From NCBI GenBank assembly GCA_022494885.1, contig JAGVSM010003656.1, positions 62,001 to 126,000 of the forward strand: a stretch of DNA of 64,000 nucleotides. Reading direction: 5' to 3'. The notes under the pieces were generated by a model that saw only the letters and a program-made list of their open reading frames with translations, ran no database searches and was not told the origin of the DNA. The first letter of the stretch is position 1, and each line of letters opens with the position of its first letter. Positions 43,479 through 53,660 of this stretch are shown here, piece after piece. Origin of the DNA: Micrasema longulum (Eukaryota > Arthropoda > Insecta > Trichoptera > Brachycentridae). Both the position numbers and the translations under genes were made by a program.

Positions 43479-44226
43479 TTTATTTATTTATTTGACGACG
43501 CAGTCCATTCTAACGATGGACAAAATACAATTTCTGAGAAAAGCATACAGGCAATTCAATAAAATAAAATTCTAAGTTAGATAAAAAAATAAAAATTACC
43601 AATTCCCAAGACAAGATCTGGTCTATCTTAGTGAATTTTTAAAATTATAAAGACTTACACCAAAAAAGTCCAGATCTTGTCTCGAGTTTATACGACACAA
43701 TCGGGACATTGGTGCATGCAAGCCATAGTTTGTGCTGTGTTGATCGAGGAACAGCACATTATTATTTCGCAACCAGCGGATTGGAACATTGAATGCCACC
43801 TGTTCCAGTAACGATGGTACATTAATTAAGCCATTCAGCAAATTAAACATAAATATGGAGTCAATGTTATTTCTACGTTTTTATCGACTTGAGATTTTTA
43901 ACATTTCATTGACATCATCATTGACTTCATTTCTCCGTAAGTGTAGTCTCCCCTCTCGAGGCCAATCATCCATGCTACTTTTCTTAGCAAACGATGTTGC
44001 ACCGATTCGATATGATTTATCCGGCCTACATAGAAGGGAGACCAGATCACGGATGCATATTCTAAAAAAGGACGAACAAGTGAGCAATATAATGTTTCAA
44101 CCGTGAACATATATGTTCTGCTAACAAAACCCAAGAGTTTTAGTGACTTGTTAATCATAGTATTAAAGGTAAGTTTACAGTCCATGATAACTTTGAGGTC
44201 CTTAATAGACTTGACTTCTTAAATGT
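43479..44226 (-). pseudogene. Jockey-like LINE reverse transcriptase C-terminus with TTTA tail
   Basis: Read on the minus strand from 44226, an open stretch (SLKLLGFVSRT, LYCSLVRPFLEYASVIWSP, ESVQHRLLRKVAW) is typical of the region after the reverse transcriptase palm in Jockey-clade LINEs. After a frameshift near 43850 the C-terminus continues (FNVPIRWLRNNN, then RQDLDFFGVSL) and stops near 43623. A short 3' UTR ends in TTTA repeats at 43479-43492. The RQDLDFFGVSL block is shared with copies at 19187, 22770 and 48703, which defines one family. Confidence 0.75.
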
Positions 44227-44288
44227 TTCATTTAGTCTTTTACTTTACAATATTCCCAACTCTACTTCACAATGTTGTAAAATTACAT

Positions 44289-44640
44289 TTATTTTTGTTG
44301 TTTTGGTAAATAAGTAAGTTTTGTTAAGTATCGAGCTATCAGGTAGGGGGCTAGATGTTTAACATCTTCAGGTTTAACCGGTGGTCCCCCGAGGATGAGG
44401 CTCCTTTTATGATGTAAAACATCACATTCACACAGAATGAGGATAGGTGTTTCCTCATCTGCACTGCAGAACCTACATTTATAAGTTTCGGCAAGGCTCC
44501 AAGCAAGGTGTTTTTTCAATCTGCAGTGCCCTGGGCGGGCTCTAGTGATATCTCTAACTTGATTCTGGCTGAGCTTTATTCGGTCAAAAGCAGAACTTTG
44601 CGAGTACCCTTTTATCAGTTACTTCGCATGGTGCTGACCA
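44289..44640 (-). pseudogene. Non-LTR retrotransposon C-terminal zinc-finger-like region
   Basis: The minus-strand frame 44519-44289 and the codons just upstream give ARPGHCRLKKHLAWSL, then CRFCSADEETPILILCEC. The GHC, LKKHL and C-x2-C ... C-x-C arrangement is the familiar end of insect LINEs with an RNase H region (R1, Jockey or I groups). It is a different family from the TTTA-tailed copy next to it at 43479-44226. It has no recognisable 3' tail. Confidence 0.6.
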
Positions 44641-45210
44641 AGAACTTTTTGTCACAGCATTTTAGTTTTCATTTTTAAATTTGAAAAAAAAAACGGACTT
44701 AACTCATGTGAACGCCTAATATCATAAAGACATAGGACTGTGTGTACGAGGTACAAAAAATATTAATAAATAGGCAATAAATAATAAAAAGCAAAACATT
44801 ACATCCCTTTTCATACACGTATGCATGCATTATTTAAGAATAGAACATCATACTAAATAATGAACATACCAAAGATACCTTCATCATTTATTTTTCTCCA
44901 TAGAAATGATAATGTCCAAGGATTATCAGATCTATCTCTGGGAATCTTTATCCCCGAGTTGTGAAGAATAGAGAATACCGGGTACGATCCTGTCATAATA
45001 CCAAACAACAGTAGATGGACATATTTGACGAGACATGTGATTAATATAATCCATTCATTTTGTCATTGACCTTTGATGTGTAAGGTTTGAATTATTTCAC
45101 CCGTGCGTAGAGCTCACATTCGGTGAAGGCCCTAAAAATGGACACCCACTAAAGAGGTATACTCGTACAAAAGGTTCAACGTAGTGAACGTAACGTCAAA
45201 GGCCATCCTT
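44641..45210. other. No gene seen
   Basis: Mixed sequence with a less AT-rich part at 45100-45210. No long frame. Confidence 0.35.
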
Positions 45211-45257
45211 CACCGCGCAACTCAAATTTAACCACGTTAGAAGACAGAGATCAAAAC
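45211..45257. repeat. Left arm of an inverted repeat around hAT copy 1
   Basis: ACCGCGCAACTCAAATTTAA, CCACGTTAGAAGACAGAGAT is the complement of 46003-46050 with several mismatches. Confidence 0.5.
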
Positions 45258-45884
45258 CAGAGGCGGTTCCTTAGTATGTGCATAAATGCAGTGCACGGCC
45301 AAGTAAAAATATGTGTAGATAAATTATATTTTTTATTGAGAGTAAAAATATGTCATAAGTACAAAGAAACAGGGATTCGTTGCAATATTATACTCGTAAA
45401 CATTATAATATTCAATACAAGAGCCAAAAGATCTAGCGGGCAATTTTCTCATCTTGTCTACGCATGCACAATCGTCCCCGTGCATATTCTGTTTTGCACC
45501 ATTCTTTACCCTGATTTGTATAAAATATAAAATATCACCTAAAATTGTCATTTGAGCAAGATAGACAACGCTTCATACCGGTGAATCAGGCGTTAGAGGG
45601 AGCAAATAATATACATACTCCGGGCATTGCCAACGCATGCGCAGATTTGAAGTTTGTTTGTAATTTTACTTTGAACATGCTTAATGACATGACATTAGTA
45701 CAAATTTAGTTGATTTAGTTATCTATAACGTGCGTATAATGTTAGGCAAATTTAGCGTTCTTGGTTCCAACGCGCGGGCTGTCATAACATTGCTATATCG
45801 TTAGAATATAATTGAACTTAATTTACAAGTCAATAAAATGTAAAGAAATGCACTGCCAATGTTTTCGGTCAGAAGCCGCCAGTG
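45258..45884. mobile_element. hAT-type MITE, copy 1
   Basis: The 627-bp element starts CAGAGGCGGTTCCTTAG and ends with the complement of CACTGGCGGCTTCTGACCG. Flanking 8-mers ATCAAAAC (45250-45257) and ATCGAAAC (45885-45892) differ at one base and fit a hAT 8-bp target duplication. There is no transposase frame. It is about 90% similar by eye to the inverted copy at 46638-47319. Confidence 0.8.
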
Positions 45885-46002
45885 ATCGAAACCTTTTTTT
45901 GTGTGTTAAGTAAATTTTTTTTTTTTTTCAATCTTTCATTGATTTACCTACATGTTAAAAAAAGATCCGTTATTTATATTTTTCTCACTTACAAAAACAT
46001 GT

Positions 46003-46050
46003 TGATCTCTCTCCTCTAAAGTGGTTAATTTCGAGTTGCGCGGTCATGGA
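46003..46050. repeat. Right arm of an inverted repeat around hAT copy 1
   Basis: GATCTCTCTCCTCTAAAGTG and GTTAATTTCGAGTTGCGCGG pair with 45211-45257. Confidence 0.5.
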
Positions 46051-46076
46051 TCAATGGACAATTAGAAAAACCTAAA

Positions 46077-46130
46077 CAACCCCTTTAAGGTAATTTTCAC
46101 AAAAATAGCGCCATAAAAATTATTTAATAA
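46077..46130 (+). mobile_element. Isolated CR1-type 3' tail
   Basis: CCCTTTAAGGTAATTTTCAC and AAAAATAGCGCCATAAAAAT match the tail of families A and H, with no body in front. Confidence 0.4.
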
Positions 46131-46637
46131 TATAAAAGTCAATCTTTTTTACATCCTAAAAGATACAACAAAGCATATGTACATAACGTATATCCAATAA
46201 AATCGAGTAAAAACTTGGAAAAATATATTTTAATTTTTACAGAATAAATTATTTTGAAAATTCTCGTATGCTTAAAAATAAAAAGTATTCCAGCTTTATG
46301 ATTTAACCGCTTGATGACACATTCATACTTACATTTATTGCCATACCAGTGTCATATTTTATCTATTTTCTTTTTGAAGACCGAGATTTAAAAATAAATG
46401 TAATCGCATTTTTTAAGACAAGTTTTAATATATAGGTAGCGATATTTCCATAAATTACTCAATCTGGACCGAACGCTTTAAAAAAAAACAGTTATTTAAA
46501 TTTCGCGCCGCATAGAATCAGAGACCTGTTCAAAGTTTGTACATCATGTTTGACGCGAATAAATTTAAAAAATATATATATCTGGGCTTGCCTTACTGGT
46601 AAACCCTAGGCACACTACTGTACGTATGTATCTAAAT

Positions 46638-47319
46638 CACTGGCGGCTCCTGACCGAAAATATGGGCAGTGCATTTTTTTACATTATGTAAACTTATATT
46701 TTAAGTTCAATAATATTATAACAATATGACAGGTCTGACGCGATAAACGGGCCATAGTATGACAGATGACAACCCGCGCATCGAAACAAGGAACTCTAAA
46801 TTTGCCTAACATTATACGCACGTTACAAGATACTTAATCAACTAAATTCGTAATAATATCATGTCATTACGCATGTTCAAAGTGACATTGCAAACGAACT
46901 TCAAACTTCAAATCTGCTCATGCGTTGGCAATGCCCGGAGTATGTATATGACCTTCTTCTTCTAATGCACGATTCATCGGTATAAAGCGTTATCTATCTC
47001 GCTCAAATGACGATCTTAGGAGAAATGACATATTTTATACAAATTCAGGGTAAAGAATTGTGCAAAACAGAACATGCACAGAGACGATTGCGCATGCGCA
47101 GACAAGATGAAAAAATCGTCCGCTAGAGTCAATCTCGCTAGATCTTATGGCGCTAGTATTAAATATTATGGTGTTTACGTGTATAATATTCCACCGAATC
47201 CCTGTTTCTTTCTACCTCCTATAACGTATTTTTACTGTCAATAAAATTGATAATTTATTTCCACATATTTTTACTTGGCAGTGCACTGCATTTATGCACA
47301 TACTAAGGAACCGCCTCTG
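46638..47319. mobile_element. hAT-type MITE, copy 2, inverted
   Basis: The 682-bp element has the same ends as copy 1 in the opposite orientation (starts CACTGGCGGCTCC, ends GGAACCGCCTCTG). The 8-mer ATCTAAAT flanks it perfectly at 46630-46637 and 47320-47327. Its inner part carries stretches such as GCATGCGCAGACAAGATGA, also seen (reversed) in copy 1. It is noncoding. Confidence 0.85.
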
Positions 47320-47327
47320 ATCTAAAT

Positions 47328-48159
47328 ATAAAGGCATTGCTTCAAAGGGTGATAAAAAAAAATAAAAAAAAACTCAATGAAAAGAACATGCTGTTGCTTA
47401 AGTTTTAATACTGTGATGGAAATTCTGTTTTTTAAGCTATGACTCTTTTTTTAAAATCAAAATTATGATAATGAACTCGTATAAGTACATGCATTCATAA
47501 TGGTTCGTACGGACAGCGAAGTCACCTATTCATAGGACTAAGTGTTAACAGTTTTATTTTCATAATAATTTACCAGACAAGTATGCTAGTTTTAAGATAT
47601 TATTTTGGAAAATATATTTTTAAAAAATCTTCAAAATAAATACCGCTAACAAGTCGATTTCGCAGCTCATTGTTTTTTTTTAATTTCTCCTTTTTTTCTT
47701 TTTCTCTTATTAACATGTACCTATCTTTTTCAAATAAACAAAAAAATACAAAGGTATGTTTTCAATGTTTAGAAGTTCAAATAGGTGTATTTTTCAGAAT
47801 AAAAAAATTACATAAAATATTATTTAAATAACAGAGTGAATGTTGTCCACTATTGGTGGAATCACCCCTTTTTATATTCAAGCAGGTACTTAATTCTATT
47901 ATTAAAATACGTACATAAATATCAGCTTTGTTGGGTCATTTGCATTAGAATTAAAAATCATTGGTGCTTCGCCTTCTCGAATAAAAAATAATAGGGACCC
48001 TCTAAAGGTCTAGGTGTATCCTGTTTTGTTACATTTCATAATACGCGTACAAATACTGTCAAAAGATCTGAAATATCTTAGTACCTATTATGTGGGTTAC
48101 GATGTTACACACCTACGTACATCGAATGGCTCCTTATTAATCTTTTTGAGAGATAAATA
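47328..48159. other. AT-rich, no gene seen
   Basis: No frame or repeat recognised. Confidence 0.45.
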
Positions 48160-48305
48160 AATAAACAAACAAAACAAGCAACCCATCACGCCGTTTCCCC
48201 GTGAGGGTAGGCAGAGAGGACAGAACGCCACATCACTCTATCTTTGCATACAGATCTCGCTTCCTCCACATTCATACATCCTCCCATGCACTCCAACGCC
48301 GATCA
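48160..48305 (-). pseudogene. RTE-like LINE terminal fragment (family E)
   Basis: On the minus strand the last codons (VWRSVLSAYPHGE-like) and the GGCGTGATGG end are present at 48185-48235. The tail is made of GTTT and ATTT repeats. The coding end stops at about 48305, where CCATTT repeats begin. Confidence 0.6.
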
Positions 48306-48307
48306 TT

Positions 48308-48448
48308 AATTTATTTCCATTTATCATTTTATTTCCATTTTATTTCCATTTCCATTTATTTATTTTATTTCCATTTCCATTTCATTTCCATTTAATGGCT
48401 CCATTTCATTCATTTCCATTTGTCCATTATTCATTTCCATTTATCATT
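48308..48448. repeat. Imperfect CCATTT microsatellite
   Basis: Words TTTATTTCCATTTCCATTT vary along about 140 bases. They start where the RTE-like fragment ends and pass into TTTA repeats. Confidence 0.8.
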
Positions 48449-48542
48449 TTATTTATTTATTTATTTATTTATTTATTCTATACTATTTATTTATCTATTT
48501 ATCTATTTATCTATTTATTTATTTATTTATTTATTTATTAAT

Positions 48543-48577
<35 letters not shown>

Positions 48578-48630
48578 TCTATTTATATATTTATCTATTT
48601 ATCTATTTATCTATTTATTTATTTATGTAT

Positions 48631-48701
<71 letters not shown>

Positions 48702-48702
48702 T
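48449..48702. repeat. TTTA microsatellite, about 250 bp
   Basis: Nearly pure TTTA repeats with interspersed TCTA units. They directly follow the 3' end of the Jockey-like LINE at 48703 (minus strand), so the array probably grew from its tail. The long frames rich in Ile, Tyr, Leu and Phe are repeat artefacts. Confidence 0.95.
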
Positions 48703-49102
48703 GAACAGACATTGTCCATGTATACAATGTATGGGGTTTAAATATTACATTAAAATAATAGTTTAAAACATTTAAAAAAAGAAAAGAAGCATTGACAAAC
48801 ATAAGGGTCATCGAGACGACAAGATCTGGACCATTTTTTTTATTTATTTACAATTTTAAAAAACCCGTTAGGGTTACATTAGAAATTTAATATTGTCTAG
48901 TCATTTTATGTCTCGTCTAGTCTAGTTAGTTCAGTCATCATGTGATTTTTCAGATTGATTTTAAATTTAGTGTTAGGTAGGTCGTTGTAGTGTTTATTGT
49001 TTATTTAGTGTTCATTTAAATCGTCGTAAACTTAAACCAAAAAAGTCCAGATCTTGTCTTGAGTTAACAATACGACAAAGACGGGTCATTGGAGAATTAA
49101 GG
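48703..49102 (-). pseudogene. Jockey-like LINE 3' end, split by another LINE tail
   Basis: This is the same 3' end as at 22770-23000, on the minus strand. It is interrupted between about 48835 and 49010 by unrelated DNA that starts with TTTATTTATTTAC, and TTTATTT occurs at both junctions, so a second short LINE tail probably inserted here. The 3' end runs directly into the long TTTA array at 48449-48702. Confidence 0.65.
48835..49010 (-). mobile_element. Short LINE-like tail nested in a Jockey-like 3' end
   Basis: About 170 bases are absent from the otherwise similar copy at 22770. The insert begins with TTTA repeats (the 3' tail on the minus strand) and continues with ACCCGTTAGGGTTACATTAG. 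TTTATTT at each side could be the target duplication, but simple sequence makes this uncertain. Confidence 0.45.
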
Positions 49103-49479
49103 CTTTACTTTTAATAGTAGATTTTCTAATTTATATTTATGCTTCAATTTTTATTATTATCGGTATGTTTTCAAATTAATATTAATGTATTATTTTCTAA
49201 TTAATAATGGTATATTTTCTAATTTATATTAACGATTCAATTTTTATTATTATTACCTGCATGTTTTCGAATTTATATTTATTTTGATTTTTTAAATGTT
49301 ATTATTGTTATTTGAATTTATAGAGCATCATTTAATAAAATTAAAATAACACATGTAAAAAAGAAGGTCCTTCCTAATCAGGAATTTCCTAGCTATTCGG
49401 GACCTTAAACAAAGAAACTCCGTTCATTTTGAAACTGTGAAATACATGAATAAATAAATTATTCCGACTTTTAACATGT

Positions 49480-49960
49480 CAGTCTTCAAGTATTAGTTGG
49501 ATTTGACCATGCCATGTCTTTCTCGGTCTTTCTCTATTTCTACATCCATCAACATTCCCATCGTAAATATTTTAAGCCATTCTTTCGCTGTCCATTCACT
49601 CTACATGTTCAAACCAACGCAGAGCTCCTTTCTTGATTTTGTTGATAATGCTTATCTCAGCCTTGCATAATGTACGGATCTCAACATTTGTGCATCTATC
49701 GTACATAGTTTTATCACACATTTGCCTGGGAGATCGCATTTCGACAGCATTCAGCCTACTTTCACGTCCATACTTCGCTCCCATACATCAAGGTCAGGAC
49801 CAAGACTCCATTGTGAACTGATAATTTTGCCTCTTGCGACGAACATTTTTTTGCCAATGTTGATTTAAGTGCACCGTTCACTCTGTACCCGGCACTCATC
49901 CTCCTTTCAATATCTTTCTCAGTCATTCCATCCCTAGTAAACATCCCTAGTAAAAGTAAT
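49480..49960 (-). pseudogene. RTE-like LINE tail (family E)
   Basis: The minus-strand frames 49944-49762 and 49784-49596 encode MFTRDGMTEKDIERRMSAGY, LVLTLMYGSEVW, then AVEMRSPRQMCDKTMYDR and LRWFEHVE, separated by one frameshift. The extreme 3' end with the GTGATGG word is missing. Confidence 0.7.
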
Positions 49961-50178
49961 GTTATTTATCTCATATTACTATTTATATAACAATGATTTA
50001 CACATTCAGTGCTAAAAATATTTTAAAAAAACATTATTTATTCATACAATTTATTGTGATTTTGCAAATATAAATAATATTTAAAAAAACATTATTTATG
50101 TTCAAAGCATTGTCTTTGTAGTCAAACATTTTTTTTAATTTCATATTTCAAATTCATGATAAATCTTAGTTAATATAT

Positions 50179-50267
50179 GTATTTAACCACAAACCGGTTT
50201 TTTATGTCTACCGGTTTCGAGACGTACCCACCTCTATGTCAGGACACTCGCTACACCAACATGCAAA
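50179..50267. repeat. Left arm of a 90-bp inverted repeat
   Basis: GTATTTAACCAC, GTCTACCGGTTTCGAGACGT and GTCAGGACACTCGCTACACC are the complement of 50970-51059 with about 80% identity by eye. A family O LINE tail lies between the arms. Confidence 0.7.
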
Positions 50268-50274
50268 TACTAAA

Positions 50275-50915
50275 ATACACTTTCACATTTTCCGTCAACG
50301 TAATATACATAGTTTTTACGAAAAAAAACACCAATTTTCATTCCTCGACAAAGCACATCGTTTTTCAGCTATTTTTTTCCCTTCCAAGCTGCTAGACTTT
50401 GGAATGAGCTGCGTTTTCATATAAAAAATGCACCTTCTCTAGTCACCTTCAATAAACGCCTGAAACATTATTATGTATCCCCAGAATCCTGAAGTGCTTG
50501 AGTTTTTACTGCTTTTTTTTTCTCAAATGTATTTTTTTTATACCTTTTTCTTTCCTTGTTTCCTCTTTCTCTCTCCTTCCAAACTCACTATCAGATCACA
50601 TATACCTCATAAATTAATACGTATAACATAATGTACTTTTTAAATTTTTTATCAATGTTAATATGTGCAAGCCTTATTTCAAAATTAAAAAACAGCTATG
50701 ATTTTTAATAAATTAGGTTTTTTAAAATTTATTTTAACATATGGATGTATCTTTTGACATATATTTATGTTTTTTTAGTACAAAATTTTGACCAATCTCT
50801 TCTTTTGACTGGTCTATTTTTTAGCTGGCTGGAAGATATTGCTTTTAGCAATAAGTCCGCCAAAGTACTTATTCTTTGTACTTGAAGTTTTAAATAAATA
50901 AAATAAATAAATTTT
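50275..50915 (+). pseudogene. CR1-like LINE tail (family O)
   Basis: After a degenerate stretch, 50380-50490 encodes AARLWNELRFHIKNAPSLVT and FNKRLKHYYVSPES before a stop. A TTTCCTTG-rich 3' UTR follows, then the end GGCTGGAAGATATTGC, TTTTAGCAATAAGTCCGCC and an AAAT tail to 50915. It lies between two 90-bp inverted repeats. A related 3' end is at 28590-28935. Confidence 0.7.
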
Positions 50916-50969
50916 ACGTTTATTACATTATATCTACTACGGTGCGGTAAAGGTAAAAGCTTATTTAAA

Positions 50970-51059
50970 ATTTGCATGTTGGTGTAGTGAGTGTCCTGAC
51001 AAAGAGACGGGTACGTCTCGTTACCAGTAGACATACAATATCGGTAAGTGGTTAAATAC
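50970..51059. repeat. Right arm of a 90-bp inverted repeat
   Basis: TTTGCATGTTGGTGTAGTGA, GTGTCCTGACAAAGAGACGG and GTGGTTAAATAC pair with the left arm at 50179-50267. Confidence 0.7.
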
Positions 51060-52285
51060 TAAAATAATAAAAATAAACTTCTTTTTTAACTAAAGAAAAA
51101 TAAGTTTCAAAAAATGAGTTCAGTTCCCTATGCACCATTAACTTTTAAAGGGAAGGAATGATGATAGATAAATGTGACGATAGTTGTAGTTTCTCCATGG
51201 AAGCGGATGTCCTACTAGAAAAAATAATGTATTCTTGAAAATGTCTTTATTTTTACCGCTCTTTTCATCCAGGTAAAAAATATCTTTAGTCCCTGATTCC
51301 TGAACACTGTAAAAAACCCTTTGTTATTTTTATAACACAGTCAATGAAACGAAGGTAATTGCCACATATTCACATCCTTATTTACGCACACAGAACGCCT
51401 AAATTTCATTGCCAAATCAGCGTCGAAAGACCATGAAAAAACATCTTTGTTATTTCAGAACTCCTTAAAATTTGGTGACATAATTTATTGCTCGCTACGA
51501 AATTCGGATCGGCGGTCATCCGTAACGAAAATTGGGGGAGACATTTTTTTCAAAGACAATTTGCACATAATACTCTACCGCCCATGTTGTCTTTTCTATC
51601 CATAAAAACATTTAGAATATGCTTAGAAGTTAAAACGAGTCATAATGTCTTCTTGGACAATTGAAATCAATCAACAGAAGACTTTGTATTATCAGTCTTC
51701 AGCTGCTGTTTTGTTTTCAAATGTTTAAATTTTTATTTATTGTCTATTGTTCGAACGACTTTTTTTGGTTCTTATTTTATAAAATATAATGCCGACATTG
51801 CTTACCGTCTAACTTGGCTTAGTGAAACAAAAAATACAAAAATCTGTCATCCATTTTTTTGTTTTTTATATAGTCTTAAAATAGTTTAAACATAATATTT
51901 GAATGTTCAAATATAAACTCATATCTAATTATAATTAAAACACATACAAATAATTAACATTTCCAAACAATAAACGTAAACTAAAAAAACCCTTTTAAAG
52001 CCAACTCGAATAAGATTACCTTTTAAGGGCTAACTTATCTGCTACACATAGGTTTTTTTAACTTAAATTCAAATTAATTTTTTTTTTCTCTAATTTCAAT
52101 AATATTTCCTTAAAATATAACTGTACAGCTCGATGCATTAACGAGTTCTGTGTATTTGTCTTCTTCTTTAAATACTTTCCTAAGATAACCTTAGACATTG
52201 ACTATAAACATTTTAATTCCTTTAGATCTATTAAAGTTGTAATCTTTGGATAAAGTATAGAAAAAGACTACGCCACAAGTACAAT
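51060..52285. other. No gene seen in 1.2 kb
   Basis: Only short frames. It holds the acceptor/donor word CATCCAGGTAAAAAA near 51272. No repeat was recognised, which makes it one of the longer unassigned stretches. Confidence 0.4.
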
Positions 52286-52917
52286 AATGAAGAAGTTTAG
52301 TACTACGGGAAATTGGATATAAAAAATGTTTTCTTGCGCGCGGTAAAAATTAGAGCATCAAATTGCGCAACAAAGTTTTTTGAAAACGTATTTGCGAAAA
52401 AAAAACATATTTGAATCAAAACGAACTACATATTTTAAACGACGTCACAAGTTCTTTCAAATCAACCAGTGATAGTGTTGTTATTGATTTCCGATTCACG
52501 GGAAGCCAATAGGGAAATATCACATACTACAAATACCGATAAAAATATATTAAATGAATTTACATTAATTAATTGTGTTTTCACAATCAATTTAAATATT
52601 ATGGAGAATTTTTTTCATACATAAATTTTAAAAAGAAGTAAAAAAAAAATTCGTCGCTAGAAAAACGCAAAATGTTTGGCCTTGACAGTTGTGACTTCAA
52701 AATTCGTGACAACGAAAACAAATTAGAATTTGAATGAACAAATTTCTTAATTCACGAAAGTGACGTCACACGCGAAGCAATTTCAATATTACAATACTTA
52801 ATTAAAAAATCCTAGCGCTGATAATACGATACATAAAACTATTTTTGAAAAAATGACTTTGTTTGATTGACAATTAACAAATAAAAAATGTTAAAAGAAT
52901 CACTGAACTTTTTTATT
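52286..52917. mobile_element. MITE family F, long variant
   Basis: The copy begins AATGAAGAAGTTTAGTAC and ends CACTGAACTTTTTTATT. At 632 bp it is about 200 bp longer than the others: the extra DNA is at about 52530-52750 and contains TTCGTCGCTAGAAAAACGCA. It may be closer to a parent element, or may carry a later insertion. Confidence 0.65.
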
Positions 52918-52969
52918 GAATTGGAAGCCGCCGGGGTCACTTTTTATGTAGGTACTTAATTGCAAAAAA

Positions 52970-53365
52970 AATCGAAGCTTTGAGATGTGGTGTTGGCGGC
53001 GAGTGCGGTGGATTCCGTGGTCGGCCAGACGTACGAATGCATCTATACTCCAGGAACTGGACATAGGAGAAAGACTGATATCCATGTGCGAGAAAAGAAT
53101 TCTGCAGTTCTTTGGACATATTTCCAGGGGAGATTCTGATAGTTTGGAGAAAACTATTCTCCAGGGAAGTGTCGAAAGGACAAGGTCGCGTGGACGTCAA
53201 CCGACAAGATGGAGCGGTACAGTCACTGAGTTATCAGAATCATCACTGACGAATGCATATAGAAGAGCACAAGACCGTTTCAGATGGAGGGAGACTGTCC
53301 ACAGACGAGCCATGCCTGGAGTCAGGCGTAATCACCATCCTCAGACATGAGGCACGGATTGAAGA
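52970..53365 (+). pseudogene. RTE-like LINE C-terminus, fourth family, open frame
   Basis: The open frame 52985-53350 (121 codons) encodes CWRRVRWIPWSARRTNASIL, QELDIGERLISMCEKRILQF, FGHISRGDSDSLEKTILQGS, TRSRGRQPTRWSGTVTE and RFRWRETVHRRAMPG. This is the classic C-terminal region of an insect non-LTR family, with no catalytic domain. It follows the MITE 52286-52917 by about 60 bases. It is 5'-truncated and not functional. Confidence 0.75.
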
Positions 53366-53660
53366 GAATTGCATTGTGAAAATTGTACTCAAAAATACAA
53401 ATAAAAAAATATCGATTTGTTCTATAAATTATAAAATTATGTATTATAATATTACGTACTTTTGTTCATAGTTACAATTATAGCATTTTATCATCACACG
53501 CTGTGGCTTTATTATTCGTAGCATCCCATCTGATCACAACGAAAGTCCAAGAATGAGGGTAAGGAAGACAATTAAATACCCACAAATTGAAATGCTATCT
53601 TCTAAGCGCTCGTAACGTGTCTTTTGACTTGTATGTCACATATATATATATATATCTTTA

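Noticed and set aside
45276..45551. Overlapping frames of 84 and 72 aa on both strands
   Set aside because: They lie inside the noncoding hAT MITE, and the second copy at 46638-47319 does not preserve them.
45250..47327. One large 2-kb foldback transposon
   Set aside because: Each half has its own 8-bp flanking duplication, so they are two separate hAT-type insertions.
48180..48395. 64-aa plus-strand frame at the edge of the CCATTT repeats
   Set aside because: It is antisense to the RTE-like LINE end and then runs into simple repeats.
48420..48704. 94-aa frame of Ile/Tyr/Leu/Phe repeats, like a membrane protein
   Set aside because: It is a translation of the TTTA microsatellite.
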